Shown: piece by piece, positions 51,634 through 61,164 of the stretch
How the letters are laid out: each line of letters begins with the position of its first letter
Position numbering within the stretch: position 1 is the stretch's first letter
The notes under the pieces: model-generated
Seen by the model: the letters and a program-made list of their open reading frames with translations, nothing else
Databases searched by the model: none
What the model was told of the DNA's origin: nothing
Translations under genes and position numbers: made by a program
Assembly: GCA_041660405.1 (NCBI GenBank)
Contig: JBAZWL010000004.1
Coordinates: 124,001-188,000, forward strand
Reading direction: 5' to 3'
Length of the DNA stretch: 64,000 bases
DNA from: Taibaiella sp041660405
GTDB taxonomy: Bacteria; Bacteroidota; Bacteroidia; Chitinophagales; Chitinophagaceae

Positions 51634-52650
51634 ATGCAAACCTCCAATTCCATCATTCTCGCTATAGAATCTTCCTGCGATGAGACTTCTGCTTCCATAG
51701 TTCACAATGGCAAAGTTATCAGTAATATTATTGCTACGCAAAAAGTACATGAACAATATGGTGGCGTGGTTCCTGAACTTGCTTCAAGGGCTCATTTGCA
51801 ACAAATTGTTCCTGTGGTTGAAGCTGCTGTAAAAGAAGCCGGTATATCCAAAACAGATATTACTGCTGTCGGTTTTACCCAGGCTCCCGGCCTCATTGGT
51901 TCTTTACTAGTGGGCGCTTGTTTTGCCAAAGGCTTTGCACAAGCTTTAAATATACCTTTGATCGCCGTTCACCATATGCAGGCGCATGTTCTGGCTCATT
52001 TTATAGAGGATCCCAAGCCACAGTTTCCTTTTTTATGTCTCACTGTTTCGGGCGGGCATACGCAGATTGTGCTTTGCCACAATCATTTACACATGGAAAT
52101 ACTGGGTGAAACGCTGGATGATGCCGCTGGTGAAGCTTTTGATAAAGTAGCTAAAATGCTGAACCTGCCTTACCCCGGCGGGCCATTGGTTGATAAACAT
52201 GCTCAAAAAGGTAATCCCGAACGTTTCCCTTTCCCAATACCGGACATCAAAGATTATGATTTCAGTTTTAGCGGCATTAAAACCTCTGTTCTTTATTTTT
52301 TACAAAAACAAGTAAAAGCAGATACTGATTTTGCAAAGAATAATCTGGATGATATTTGTGCTTCGGTACAATATACTATTGTAAAAGCGCTGATGAAAAA
52401 GCTTGAAAAAGCAGCAAAGGCTTTGAAGATAAAAGAGATAGGAATTGCCGGTGGAGTTTCTGCTAATAGCGGATTGCGCAATGCATTGCAGGTCTATGGT
52501 GCTAAAAATGGATGGAACGTTTATCTTCCAAAATTTGAATATTGTACCGATAATGCTGCTATGATAGGTATTGCGGCTTACTATAAATTATTGAAAGAGC
52601 AATTTGCAGATCTGAATGTGGTGCCTTCTGCCCGTTCGCAATGGATATAA
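51634..52650 (+). CDS. tsaD: tRNA N6-threonylcarbamoyladenosine transferase TsaD
   Basis: 338 residues. Transfers threonylcarbamoyl to A37 of ANN-decoding tRNAs with TsaB and TsaE. Motifs: 'AIESSCDETSASIV' at the start, metal-binding 'HHMQAHVLAH' (about 110-119), 'LTVSGGHTQIVL', 'LDDAAGEAFDKVAKML', 'GGVSANSGLR' and 'YCTDNAAMIG'. The GTG at 51601 lies before the promoter and is rejected. Its stop codon directly abuts the ATG of trmN6, suggesting coupled translation. Confidence 0.95.
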   Translation: MQTSNSIILAIESSCDETSASIVHNGKVISNIIATQKVHEQYGGVVPELASRAHLQQIVPVVEAAVKEAGISKTDITAVGFTQAPGLIGSLLVGACFAKGFAQALNIPLIAVHHMQAHVLAHFIEDPKPQFPFLCLTVSGGHTQIVLCHNHLHMEILGETLDDAAGEAFDKVAKMLNLPYPGGPLVDKHAQKGNPERFPFPIPDIKDYDFSFSGIKTSVLYFLQKQVKADTDFAKNNLDDICASVQYTIVKALMKKLEKAAKALKIKEIGIAGGVSANSGLRNALQVYGAKNGWNVYLPKFEYCTDNAAMIGIAAYYKLLKEQFADLNVVPSARSQWI

Positions 52651-53403
52651 ATGCCTAACGACTGGTTTCAATTCAAACAATTTAAAATAGAGCAAGACTG
52701 CTGCGCCATGAAGGTATCTACAGATGCCTGTATACAAGGTGCATGGGCTTCTAAATGGTTGCAATTAAATCGTCCCGCAGCAGGGCTGAAAATCCTGGAT
52801 ATTGGTACAGGAACTGGATTGCTAAGTCTTATGTTAGCTCAACTTAATCCTGAAAGCAGCATTGATGCTGTAGAACTCAATAATGATGCTTTTTTGCAGG
52901 CAAAACAAAATTTCAGCTCTTCTCCCTGGGCAAATAAATTAACGGCACATTATTATAGCCTGAAAGATTATTTAGTAGAATCGGAACACGATCAGGAAAA
53001 TAAATTGTACGATTTTATTATCTGCAATCCGCCTTTCTTTCATAATCATTTGCAAGCACAACAAAAGGCCAGGAACGATGCCAGGCACAGTATTTCATTG
53101 AGTAAAGAAGAACTTGCTCATGCTGTTTCCTTACTGCTCGATGAGCAAGGTTTCTTTTGCATTATGTACCCGCAAACAGAATGGAATGAGTGGCTTCGGG
53201 TGGGCAAGGGGCAAGATTTATATGCTCAGTTAACTGTAGAAGTAAAACCAAAAGCTTCTATGGTTCCTAATAGAATTATTGGCTTGTTTTCTAAAAAAAA
53301 TAACCAGCATTCTAAAACAGAAACACTGGTTATATATGAAGAGGATAAAAATTATACAGAGCAATTTAAGGCTTTACTGCAGCCTTATTATCTCGCACTA
53401 TAA
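52651..53403 (+). CDS. trmN6: tRNA1(Val) (adenine(37)-N6)-methyltransferase
   Basis: 250 residues. Class I SAM methyltransferase of the YfiC/TrmN6 type: 'FQFKQFKIEQDCCAMKVSTDACIQGAW' N-terminal block, SAM loop 'ILDIGTGTGLLSLML' (about 47-61), catalytic 'CNPPFF' (about 127-132) followed by 'NDARHSISLS'. The amino-group methylase motif NPPF fits adenine N6 methylation. Starts at the base after the tsaD stop; its own stop abuts the stop of the convergent SGNH gene. Confidence 0.88.
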   Translation: MPNDWFQFKQFKIEQDCCAMKVSTDACIQGAWASKWLQLNRPAAGLKILDIGTGTGLLSLMLAQLNPESSIDAVELNNDAFLQAKQNFSSSPWANKLTAHYYSLKDYLVESEHDQENKLYDFIICNPPFFHNHLQAQQKARNDARHSISLSKEELAHAVSLLLDEQGFFCIMYPQTEWNEWLRVGKGQDLYAQLTVEVKPKASMVPNRIIGLFSKKNNQHSKTETLVIYEEDKNYTEQFKALLQPYYLAL

Positions 53404-54009
53404 TTATTGTTTTAGCATGCTTGCTATTAAAGGTGCAAGCGATTCTGCCCATTGTCTATACTCTTTTGCAGAGTAGTGTAACTTGTCTGGTGCAAGAAAC
53501 GTCTCGTCCGTGCCATGCTTTCGGGTACTTGCTGTAATGTCGAGAAAATGACATTTATGTGCTTCGGTAATTGCTTTGTTGGCGTTATTGTATTGATCAA
53601 TTTTCTGCGCAATGTCGTTCCTGTCCTTTCCTTCAGCAAATGGTGTTACACCCCAGTCGGGAATAGATAATACAAATACATGGTTGGGGTTTCCCTTGGC
53701 AAACGCAATTGCCTGGTTCAATAAATCCGTGAATTCTTCTTTGTAATTTTCAATATCACGGCCTCTGTATTGATTATTAACTCCAATCAATAAAGTGACG
53801 AAACCAAAAGCCTCCTGAATGTTTTCCTGTTTTATTGCTACATCCAGCTCATCTGTTGTCCAACCGGTTACCGCAATGATCTTAGGTTCTGCAACCTGAA
53901 GATTGTATTTTTCGTTTAATAAGGAAACGGTCTGGTGTGGAAAATTTTCTTCCGCTACCACTTGTTCTCCGATAGTATAAGAATCGCCTAATGCGAGGTA
54001 TGAATGCAT
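53404..54009 (-). CDS. SGNH/GDSL hydrolase
   Basis: 201 residues, no signal peptide. Block I 'ALGDSYTIGE' (nucleophile Ser about residue 10), block III 'LIGVNNQYRG', block V 'DKLHYS' (Asp and His). SGNH esterases cleave acyl or acetyl esters of lipids, sugars or peptides; the substrate is unknown. Without export signal it would act in the cytoplasm. TAnnTTTG element at 54033-54040. Convergent and stop-to-stop with trmN6. Confidence 0.85.
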   Translation of the reverse strand: MHSYLALGDSYTIGEQVVAEENFPHQTVSLLNEKYNLQVAEPKIIAVTGWTTDELDVAIKQENIQEAFGFVTLLIGVNNQYRGRDIENYKEEFTDLLNQAIAFAKGNPNHVFVLSIPDWGVTPFAEGKDRNDIAQKIDQYNNANKAITEAHKCHFLDITASTRKHGTDETFLAPDKLHYSAKEYRQWAESLAPLIASMLKQ

Positions 54010-54032
54010 AGAAAGTATGAATTGTAAAGAAG

Positions 54033-54040
54033 CAAATATA
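54033..54040 (-). promoter_or_regulatory. TAnnTTTG promoter for the SGNH hydrolase
   Basis: Minus strand TATATTTG, 23 nt before the start at 54009. Confidence 0.55.
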
Positions 54041-54059
54041 CAGCACTATTGTTGTAGCA

Positions 54060-55433
54060 TTACCTGATGAATATCGTTTTAATATTCACAAATTCTCTTA
54101 ATCCATAATAGCTTAACTCACGGCCATAACCACTCTGTTTAATCCCTCCAAAAGGTAATCTTGCATCTGAACGTACAAAGTCATTTACAAAAACACTGCC
54201 GGCCTGCAATTCTTCTTCAGCAAGCTTTTCAGCACGTTTAATATCTCTTGAGAAAACAGCACCGCCCAATCCGAATACAGAATCATTAGCTATCCTTATA
54301 GCATCATCCTCATCTTTTGCTTCTATAATAGCTGCTACAGGTCCAAATAGTTCCTCATCATAAGCAGGCATCCCTTTCTTTACATGGGTAAGCACTGTAG
54401 GTGGATAAAAAGCGCCTTCTTCTTCCGGTATAAAACCACCGCACAAAACCTTTGCACCCATCTTCACACTTTCCTCGACTTGTTTGTGTAATTGATCACG
54501 CAGGTCATGACGCGCCAGAGGGCCTATAGCTATACCGCCACTCATGGGATCACCATATTTTTTCTGTTGCATGAGCTCGGCCATTTGGGTTTGGAAAGTG
54601 CCTATCACTTTTTTATCGACTACAAATCTTTTGGCAGAAATGCAACTCTGACCGCTATTATTAAGCCTGGAAGTAACACATACTTCAACTGCACGCGCAA
54701 GGTCGGCATCGTGTAAAATTACATAAGCATCGCTGCCTCCTAACTCTAGTACTTGTTTTTTTAAATGTCTGCCGGCTATCTCTGCAACCTTACTGCCGGC
54801 AGCTGTACTTCCGGTAAAAGTTATAGCATTAATATGCTTATCGGCTATTACATGTTCCATTTCCGATGAAGGAACAACCAACGACTGAAAAAGATATTCA
54901 GGAAGACCAGCTTCCGTCAATGCTTTTTCTATCGCCAACGCACATCCGGTAACGTTGGAGGCATGCTTGAGGACCATGCTATTGCCAGCCATAAGTATAG
55001 GCCCCATAGCGCGGAATACTTGCCAGTAAGGGAAATTCCAGGGCATAATAGCCAACACAGTACCAATAGGCTGAAAGGTTACGTAGCTTTTCTGGGCCTC
55101 TGTTTCCACCATTTCCGGTTCCAGGAACAGGGGACCTTTATCGGAGTAATAGGTGAGGGTAGTCGCGCTCTTTTCTATTTCTGTAATACTTTGTGCATAA
55201 GGCTTACCCATTTCAAGGGTTGCTGTTTCCGCAAGCGATTTTTTGTTTTTTTGTAAATAGTCGGCCAGCGCTTTAAGGTAAGCTGCACGTTGTCGGTGCG
55301 ATACCTTACTCCATTTGTCAAATGCCTTCCTGGATTGCTCCAGCTTATGTTTTATAATTGTTGGGGTGTCTATCTTATATTGGGCTATTTCTTTGCCTGT
55401 AAATGGATTTATGGAAAGCAGTTTATTACTCAT
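54060..55433 (-). CDS. NAD(P)-dependent aldehyde dehydrogenase (succinate-semialdehyde dehydrogenase-like)
   Basis: 457 residues from the ATG at 55433. ALDH superfamily: 'PWNFPYWQVFRAMGPILMAGN' cofactor-domain block, 'FTGSTAAGSKVAE', catalytic Glu in 'LELGGSDAY', catalytic Cys in 'NSGQSCISAKR', 'EELFGPVAAI' and C-terminal 'PFGGIKQSGYGRE'. The N-terminal 'INPFTGKEIAQY' is typical of the SSADH/GabD-like branch, but no GABA gene is nearby, so the aldehyde is uncertain. Near-match promoter TACCTTTA at 55460-55467. Confidence 0.88.
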   Translation of the reverse strand: MSNKLLSINPFTGKEIAQYKIDTPTIIKHKLEQSRKAFDKWSKVSHRQRAAYLKALADYLQKNKKSLAETATLEMGKPYAQSITEIEKSATTLTYYSDKGPLFLEPEMVETEAQKSYVTFQPIGTVLAIMPWNFPYWQVFRAMGPILMAGNSMVLKHASNVTGCALAIEKALTEAGLPEYLFQSLVVPSSEMEHVIADKHINAITFTGSTAAGSKVAEIAGRHLKKQVLELGGSDAYVILHDADLARAVEVCVTSRLNNSGQSCISAKRFVVDKKVIGTFQTQMAELMQQKKYGDPMSGGIAIGPLARHDLRDQLHKQVEESVKMGAKVLCGGFIPEEEGAFYPPTVLTHVKKGMPAYDEELFGPVAAIIEAKDEDDAIRIANDSVFGLGGAVFSRDIKRAEKLAEEELQAGSVFVNDFVRSDARLPFGGIKQSGYGRELSYYGLREFVNIKTIFIR

Positions 55434-55657
55434 TGGGTTACACGTTTTAATTGAGGGCGTAAAGGTACAACAGCTACATATTATAAATGTTGAAACAGGC
55501 ACGCTTTAGCAATTGATTATCTTGATAGCGGGTATTGTCAGAATATGGTCATTTTGCTTTGTGAAGAACCAGGTTTTCCTGATTTTGAAAGCCTGTTTAA
55601 AGTAACACAGATAAATTTGTTCAACACCGAGAGTACCGGTTAGTTAATCTTGATTTT

Positions 55658-55981
55658 ATGTGTGATACTCAGACATTGGCTGCTTCTGCCGAAGGTTATA
55701 TTATTCGTTGCGCCGAATGTGGGCGTATGCAAATTTGCTTTGGCATAGCGGCCATTATATTAAAGCAGGATCAATTTTATAGATTGAAAGTGCATGTAGC
55801 CGAAGCAATTTTGTATGGAGGGGGATACGGCGTTGAGCCTGATCGTAGAGCCATTTCTTTGCCTGTAAATAAAACAGTGATTTTATGTCTTAGCTGGAAT
55901 GAATTGAAAGCCCTGGAAGAGTTGGTAACGCAGGCAGCGGCTTTAATGGAAGTGTATGATTTGTTAGCACAAGTCAGGTAA
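55658..55981 (+). CDS. small cysteine-containing protein of unknown function
   Basis: 107 residues: 'MCDTQTLAASAEGYIIRCAECGRMQICFGIAAIIL' type N-terminal half with five cysteines in the first 35 residues (a possible one-sided zinc ribbon: CAEC and a third Cys), then a predominantly helical C-terminal half. No signal peptide. It looks like a Bacteroidota-specific DUF; I cannot name it with confidence. Flanked by gaps on both sides and transcribed alone. Confidence 0.6.
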   Translation: MCDTQTLAASAEGYIIRCAECGRMQICFGIAAIILKQDQFYRLKVHVAEAILYGGGYGVEPDRRAISLPVNKTVILCLSWNELKALEELVTQAAALMEVYDLLAQVR

Positions 55982-56011
55982 GGTTTATTAATGATCGTTT
56001 ATTGGTTCTGA

Positions 56012-56269
56012 TTATTTCAAAATACCTGCATTTCTTTCATCAATTATTTTGCTGATGATTTCTGAAATATTGTATTTTTCAACCTTGTCCCAGGCTCTGA
56101 CTTCCTTCTTTAGATACCGGATACCAAAATCCATATACATTTCTTTTATCTGATCCGCAGTCCAGCCTGAAATCATTTCAATAGCGTCCGAGCCTAATAA
56201 GGTAAAGGATGGGAGGCCTTTAGTGTGCACAGCTTTCCCATAGTTTCTATACATTGATTCTAATTTCAC
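56012..56269 (-). CDS. small protein resembling the C-terminal half of a thioredoxin fold
   Basis: 85 residues from GTG 56269, or 80 from ATG 56254. The segment 'VHTKGLPSFTLLGSDAIEMISGW' resembles the cis-Pro strand pair of thioredoxin-like proteins, but there is no CxxC and no N-terminal half; the rest is helical and charged. A promoter element at 56316-56323 makes it an independent gene rather than a fragment read through from upstream. Function unknown. Confidence 0.5.
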   Translation of the reverse strand: MKLESMYRNYGKAVHTKGLPSFTLLGSDAIEMISGWTADQIKEMYMDFGIRYLKKEVRAWDKVEKYNISEIISKIIDERNAGILK

Positions 56270-56315
56270 AAGGGTTGATTTTTAATGGTTAATGGTCAAC
56301 AATCAAAATCCGTGC

Positions 56316-56323
56316 CAAAAATA
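56316..56323 (-). promoter_or_regulatory. TAnnTTTG promoter for the 85-residue gene
   Basis: Minus strand TATTTTTG, 46 nt before the GTG at 56269. Confidence 0.45.
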
Positions 56324-56470
56324 AATTTGTGTTAGAAAAAATAAAAAATGTACGCCAAAGGTGAGGCTAAACGGTTCTTGCTTGTTCCTTTTTAAGAAGG
56401 AATAGCGAGTCAGTTTTCCAGGTCAGAGGCAAATTCAGAGAATTGGCTTTGCAGTGTTTTCCCTTTAAGC

Positions 56471-56478
56471 TATATTTG
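56471..56478 (+). promoter_or_regulatory. TAnnTTTG promoter for the transglutaminase-like gene
   Basis: TATATTTG, six nt before the ATG at 56485; near-leaderless. Confidence 0.55.
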
Positions 56479-56484
56479 GCTATT

Positions 56485-59109
56485 ATGCGGATTCAGAGAG
56501 CTACGCCGGTAAATGATCTTCTGGCAAGGATTATTTTTCTGTTAGTACCTACCTTGTTGGTATGTTATTTCCTGTTGTGGAATGCAAATCAGTATTATAC
56601 TATTCTCAATAACCAGACCTGGCAACAGACCTTATACGTGGCTGCGGGTATGGGAGGTGCTGCAATATTATATGGTTTCCGTTTTCGTTTTCTACCTTCT
56701 TTCCTGATATTGGCTATAGTGCTTTATGCAGTATATAAAGGCATAGACGCTACAACCGTAGGTGAGTTTGACACTTTCTTTCTATCTATTCAATTCAGAG
56801 TTTTCTCCCTCACTTTTCTGGTGGGTTGGATTATTGGCTGGGGCTTTGTAAGGCTCCGGTTCTTCTCCATATTTATCGCGGCTTTATTTTTAAGTAGTTG
56901 TATCCTGTTAATTGCCAAGCGAAGTGAATTGTTTTTTGGAGATGAAAACGAAGATGCACTGCTTCAATATGGATTATTGGTTGGCCCGGTTATTATCTAT
57001 GCTGTTTACATCATTTTTACGGCAGAGCTTATTCGTAATTATAAAGATAAAAATCAAAAATTCTGGTGGTTTATTACCCGTAGGTTATTGCTTTTTGCTG
57101 GTCTCTCCGTCCTACTGTTGGGAAGTATTATTTACCTGAACCGAAAAGAAATAAAGGAAACCATTGCAGAATTTGGCGGTGGTGGCAAGGAGGGCAAAAA
57201 CAGTATGCTGAAAAAAAATAAGGATAACACCTTCGACCTTCAGCAATATACGAAACTGCGTGGAAGCCTGGGCAGAAGCAATGAACTGCTTTTTGCAGCG
57301 CATATAGAAAACTTTTTCCCCAATTCAGAAATTCCTAATCCGCTCTATCTCACGGCCTTTTATTACAGCCGTTTTGATACGCTTACAGAAACGTTTGAGC
57401 GGGATTCGCTTATCCCGGCCAATGATCTGTTTGAGCCTGATCCCTCAAGGATACCATTGTTTTTTCCAAAATATGATTCCAGTGTATTGGGCTACGCACT
57501 TACTGAAAAATTACGGAGAACAGTAGATATTGAAGTGTATAAAAAGGAACTCTCGGGCAAAACGTTCATTGCACCAAGTACTTCTTTCTTCGTGCAACCC
57601 ATTACGATTGAGAAAGATTTTCAGAAAGAATTTAAATCTGCTTATCGTGCAAAAAGTTATATCTCGGAGTTGAACAGCGCATACTTCGTATACAATGCCG
57701 ATGATCCCCAGATCACAAAATTTCAGGAACAACGATTTGAGATTTTACGTAAAATAACAGGCTATAGTGGTGTGGATGCTAGGCTGATGAAGTATTATAC
57801 CTTCATGCCGGCAGATGCAAAATTCAACCGTATTCGTACTTTGGCCAGCGAAGTAACTAAAGATAAAATAACACCGGTTGACAAAGTAATTGCCATAAGG
57901 GATTATTTCCTTTCGAAAGATGAAAATGGAGAGCCTCTTTTTTCCTATACTGATAATCCCGGTGTGCCGGATATTCCTGATGCTTCCAAACTGCAGTATT
58001 TCCTTTTTGAAAATAGAAAAGGTTATTGCGCTTACTATGCTGGTGCTACACTATTCATGTTGCGGTCTTTAGGTATTCCTTCCCGTATCACGGTGGGCTT
58101 TATGACGGTAGATCGAAGCAATAAAAATAAAGGCTGGTACTGGTATTATGCCGATCAGGCCCATGCCTGGGTTCAGGTATATTTTCCTGGCTATGGTTGG
58201 CTTGATTTCGATACCACGGTGGGTAATGAGGAAGCACAGCAAAGTCCTGCCCCTGATGGTACGCCGCCAATGCAGCCACCCAAGGCTTACCTGGCTGGCG
58301 ATGGTCTTATTTCTGCTATCGATACTGTGAAAAAGATTGCGGGGTTCAAACTGTCCCGGATGGTTTATCATGATAAAGAATATAAATTGGATAAACCTGT
58401 AGAGGTTAACCTGGACCTTAGTATTGCTTCATTGGTAAAAGATAGCGTAGATGTGCCTTTAAGCGAATTGCATATAGGTGACAGTGCTACAGCAGTAAGT
58501 TATGCAGAGGCTTTTAAAGAGCTAAAACCATCAGTTACTGAGCAGGGTTCTGAAATTATTAAGCGCTTCCCTGATCCGGAACCAATTGATGAATTGCACA
58601 TTAAGAAGAGCATTCAGGGAAATCAAAAACAGGATAACCTAAAGGAAGAAAGAGAAAAAGGCACTAATTGGAAAATGATCCTGATAGGCTCTGCTATCAG
58701 CGCCGGATTCATATTGTTGTTGTTCCTGCTGCTTCCGAGATTGATATATGCTTATTTCAGGATCAGGCATAAAGCCGCTGGCAATGATGGGAAGAAAGCT
58801 TACTGGGCTTATCGTTCAGCAGGTTTTTATTTACATCAGCTGGATTATTCCAGAGGTACTATGACCGCACTACAACATGCGCAGTTTGTCGATACAAAAC
58901 TAAATACAAGATATACTGATTTTATGTTGGTTTATCTTAAAATGAAATATGCTCAACAAGCGCTTACCGCTGCAGAGCAAAGTACTGTTACCCAATTTTT
59001 ACCAAGTTTTATATCACAAGTGAAGCAACGAATTCCCGCAGGGAAAAGATTTGGTGATTTCTTTAAAGTATTCCGTGCTATAGCCTTCTTTGGAACAATT
59101 GAGGGATAA
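56485..59109 (+). CDS. membrane protein with transglutaminase-like domain
   Basis: 874 residues. Five or six N-terminal membrane helices (about 10-215), an extracytoplasmic region with a transglutaminase-like core (catalytic Cys515 in 'KGYCAYYAG', His560 in 'QAHAWVQVYFPG', Asp576 in 'DFDTT'), a Pro-rich linker, another helix (about 725-745) and a cytoplasmic DUF4129-like C-terminal part. The layout matches TgpA-type proteins, whose substrates are unknown, probably proteins or peptidoglycan peptides. TgpA genes often follow a DUF58/MoxR pair; none is here. Near-leaderless promoter. Confidence 0.85.
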   Translation: MRIQRATPVNDLLARIIFLLVPTLLVCYFLLWNANQYYTILNNQTWQQTLYVAAGMGGAAILYGFRFRFLPSFLILAIVLYAVYKGIDATTVGEFDTFFLSIQFRVFSLTFLVGWIIGWGFVRLRFFSIFIAALFLSSCILLIAKRSELFFGDENEDALLQYGLLVGPVIIYAVYIIFTAELIRNYKDKNQKFWWFITRRLLLFAGLSVLLLGSIIYLNRKEIKETIAEFGGGGKEGKNSMLKKNKDNTFDLQQYTKLRGSLGRSNELLFAAHIENFFPNSEIPNPLYLTAFYYSRFDTLTETFERDSLIPANDLFEPDPSRIPLFFPKYDSSVLGYALTEKLRRTVDIEVYKKELSGKTFIAPSTSFFVQPITIEKDFQKEFKSAYRAKSYISELNSAYFVYNADDPQITKFQEQRFEILRKITGYSGVDARLMKYYTFMPADAKFNRIRTLASEVTKDKITPVDKVIAIRDYFLSKDENGEPLFSYTDNPGVPDIPDASKLQYFLFENRKGYCAYYAGATLFMLRSLGIPSRITVGFMTVDRSNKNKGWYWYYADQAHAWVQVYFPGYGWLDFDTTVGNEEAQQSPAPDGTPPMQPPKAYLAGDGLISAIDTVKKIAGFKLSRMVYHDKEYKLDKPVEVNLDLSIASLVKDSVDVPLSELHIGDSATAVSYAEAFKELKPSVTEQGSEIIKRFPDPEPIDELHIKKSIQGNQKQDNLKEEREKGTNWKMILIGSAISAGFILLLFLLLPRLIYAYFRIRHKAAGNDGKKAYWAYRSAGFYLHQLDYSRGTMTALQHAQFVDTKLNTRYTDFMLVYLKMKYAQQALTAAEQSTVTQFLPSFISQVKQRIPAGKRFGDFFKVFRAIAFFGTIEG

Positions 59110-59167
59110 TAGATTTAGGGGTATTAAATAAGATAATGATTAAAGTGGTTGGCTTTTAGTGCGGCTC

Positions 59168-59202
59168 AACTTTCCAAAATTCTAAATTTTGGAAAGTTTT
59201 TT
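59168..59202. terminator. bidirectional terminator between convergent genes
   Basis: 14-bp perfect stem AACTTTCCAAAATT and complement, 3-nt loop, T and A runs at the two sides. Confidence 0.85.
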
Positions 59203-59938
59203 ATTTATGCTTTTCTTCAAGCAGTCTCATGCGATAGGCATTCTTTGCGGTAACACCCAGTTTCCTGATAAGCCTGTAGTTTACAATAGCGCCAACAGGA
59301 GCGCCAATCACGGGTATCAGTTGAGCCATCTTAGCCAGGTCAATATAATCACGATATTCCTGTTGAAAATTACGCCAGTCAAATTGCTCTATATCATCAG
59401 GCATAGATTGGCTTTTCTCTTTCCAGTTTTGCATTTTTATAAAACTATTCTTTCTATGTTCATCACTACTAAAAGCCAGTTCAAATATGTGCAGAAGGTA
59501 CACGCGCTCCTTATAGTTTTTTACATCGAAACCATACAATGCTGCGAGATCGAACAACAGTTTGATTTTAATAGCGATAAGCAATGGAAAGTCAGCAAGG
59601 CCAATAAGCAATCCTCCGGCTCCGGTCAATCCGCCTTCTACAGCCGCAGTGGTCCGGTAAGCTTCAATTCTTTTATCTACTTTTTCTTCCCGTTCCTGCA
59701 AGGGTATATCTTGCAAAGGTGATGCTGTGATGTGTTTAGCCCCATACAACACACCTTTAATCATTTGTTTGATAGCAGTAGTTAAAGCGCTATGTACTTT
59801 TTCAGGAATAAAGGCATTGAACCTGGTCTGTAACTTTTTGGATATTTTATTGAAAAACCCAGGCCTGCGAAGCATTTGCTCTTGCCACGATCTCATTTCC
59901 TTAAAGGCAATATCTTCGTAATGATGATCTGTGGACAT
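59201..59938 (-). CDS. EcsC family protein
   Basis: 245 residues. EcsC-type sequence: 'SWQEQMLRRPGFFNKISKKLQ', the Gly-rich hydrophobic 'AAVEGGLTGAGGLLIGLADFPLLIAIKIKLLFDLAALYG' type core and C-terminal 'QLIPVIGAPVGAIVNYRLIRKLGVTAKNAYRMRLL'. EcsC proteins accompany ABC transporters in Firmicutes, but their role is not known. No EcsAB partner is here. Confidence 0.85.
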   Translation of the reverse strand: MSTDHHYEDIAFKEMRSWQEQMLRRPGFFNKISKKLQTRFNAFIPEKVHSALTTAIKQMIKGVLYGAKHITASPLQDIPLQEREEKVDKRIEAYRTTAAVEGGLTGAGGLLIGLADFPLLIAIKIKLLFDLAALYGFDVKNYKERVYLLHIFELAFSSDEHRKNSFIKMQNWKEKSQSMPDDIEQFDWRNFQQEYRDYIDLAKMAQLIPVIGAPVGAIVNYRLIRKLGVTAKNAYRMRLLEEKHK

Positions 59939-59991
59939 AAGTTTTCTTTACCGGTAAGAACAAAAGATTTTTTCAAAAGTTGAAAGCGTTA

Positions 59992-61164
59992 TCATTGCAT
60001 CATCGCATCCACAACGGCTTTCCGAAAATCATAAAACGCAGGACGTAGTTTACTATCTCCGTCAGTACCATAATTTACAATGAGTACCATAGTCTGTTTT
60101 TGTATCGGGAAATAAAAAAGATCAGCACTGTAAGCCAGATCCCGCCCGCGATGACCATAAGCATATTCATTATTAGGACGATGAATAAAATCTTTCACTA
60201 CGCCTTGTCCCAGTAACCGATCGCTCCCTTCTTCCTCTTTGGTATTAAAGGAAAGCATTTGCTGTAAAGAGTTATCGCTGACCAATGTTTTTTGCACCAG
60301 TAAAGCATCTATAAATGTAAGCAGATCAAAAACATTGGAATATAAACCGGTGTAGCCATTACCACTACCGGTATTGTAACTGGAAAGATTTTCAATATTG
60401 CCATTATTGTACAGATCATAATAACCCTGTGCTACTTTTCCCTCTGGTAAAGGATCGTGATAGTAATAATAAGTGTTCTGAAGCATCAACGGATCTATTA
60501 CCTTTTCGTGAAGTAATTGCTGATGTGGTTTTCCGCCAATTTTATCTATGATCATACTAAGTAATAAAGTATTGGTATTGGAATATCCTGGCCCTTCGCC
60601 TGCCGGAAATACAGCATCTTTTCCCCTTACAAATTTCAGGATATCCTCTTGTGTTCTATGTTTCGGAGGATTATTCAATACATCAAGGTAGAAGTTGTTA
60701 TCCTCAATTACATCATAAATGCCGGTTGTATGATTGAGTAGTTGTCGCACGGTTACTTTATCCGCATTTTCAATGTCTTTAAGCTCGCTTGCATCAAGGT
60801 AAGTATTTACCAGTGCATCAAGATTCAGTTTCCCTTCTTCAGAAAGTTTGAAGGCCAGTGTAGCCATAAATATTTTGGTAATGCTGGCTACTTTGGAGAT
60901 ATGGCAAGGCTGCATGATAACTCCTTTTGCAATATCTGCCATGCCTGATGAACCCACCCAGGTACCATTTGAGTCCTTTATTAGAAGTGCAATACCAGGT
61001 AAACCTAGTTGGGTATAATGATCAATTACACCTTGGAATTGTGCCGCTTTAGGATGGGCAGGCAATGGAGGCGTATTGCATATTTGTGTTGCTTCAATTG
61101 TCTTTTTACTGCAGGATAAAATAGTAATACTGAATAAGGTAAGTAACAGGAAATTTTTTATCAT
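59992..61164 (-). CDS. serine hydrolase, class C beta-lactamase family lipoprotein
   Basis: 390 residues. Lipobox 'ILSCSKK' (cysteine about residue 18). Penicillin-binding fold with SxxK motif 'SITK' (about residue 95), YxN-type 'GYSNTN' and a later 'GHRG' in the place of the KTG box. Members hydrolyse D-amino-acid peptides, esters or beta-lactams; without measured activity a resistance role should not be assumed. Its start overlaps by four nt the stop of the upstream outer-membrane protein gene, so the two are translationally coupled. Confidence 0.85.
   Translation of the reverse strand: MIKNFLLLTLFSITILSCSKKTIEATQICNTPPLPAHPKAAQFQGVIDHYTQLGLPGIALLIKDSNGTWVGSSGMADIAKGVIMQPCHISKVASITKIFMATLAFKLSEEGKLNLDALVNTYLDASELKDIENADKVTVRQLLNHTTGIYDVIEDNNFYLDVLNNPPKHRTQEDILKFVRGKDAVFPAGEGPGYSNTNTLLLSMIIDKIGGKPHQQLLHEKVIDPLMLQNTYYYYHDPLPEGKVAQGYYDLYNNGNIENLSSYNTGSGNGYTGLYSNVFDLLTFIDALLVQKTLVSDNSLQQMLSFNTKEEEGSDRLLGQGVVKDFIHRPNNEYAYGHRGRDLAYSADLFYFPIQKQTMVLIVNYGTDGDSKLRPAFYDFRKAVVDAMMQ

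Noticed and set aside
59992..61164. Beta-lactam resistance gene
   Set aside because: The class C fold is shared by many peptidases and esterases, and the KTG-like box is altered; sequence does not support a resistance claim.
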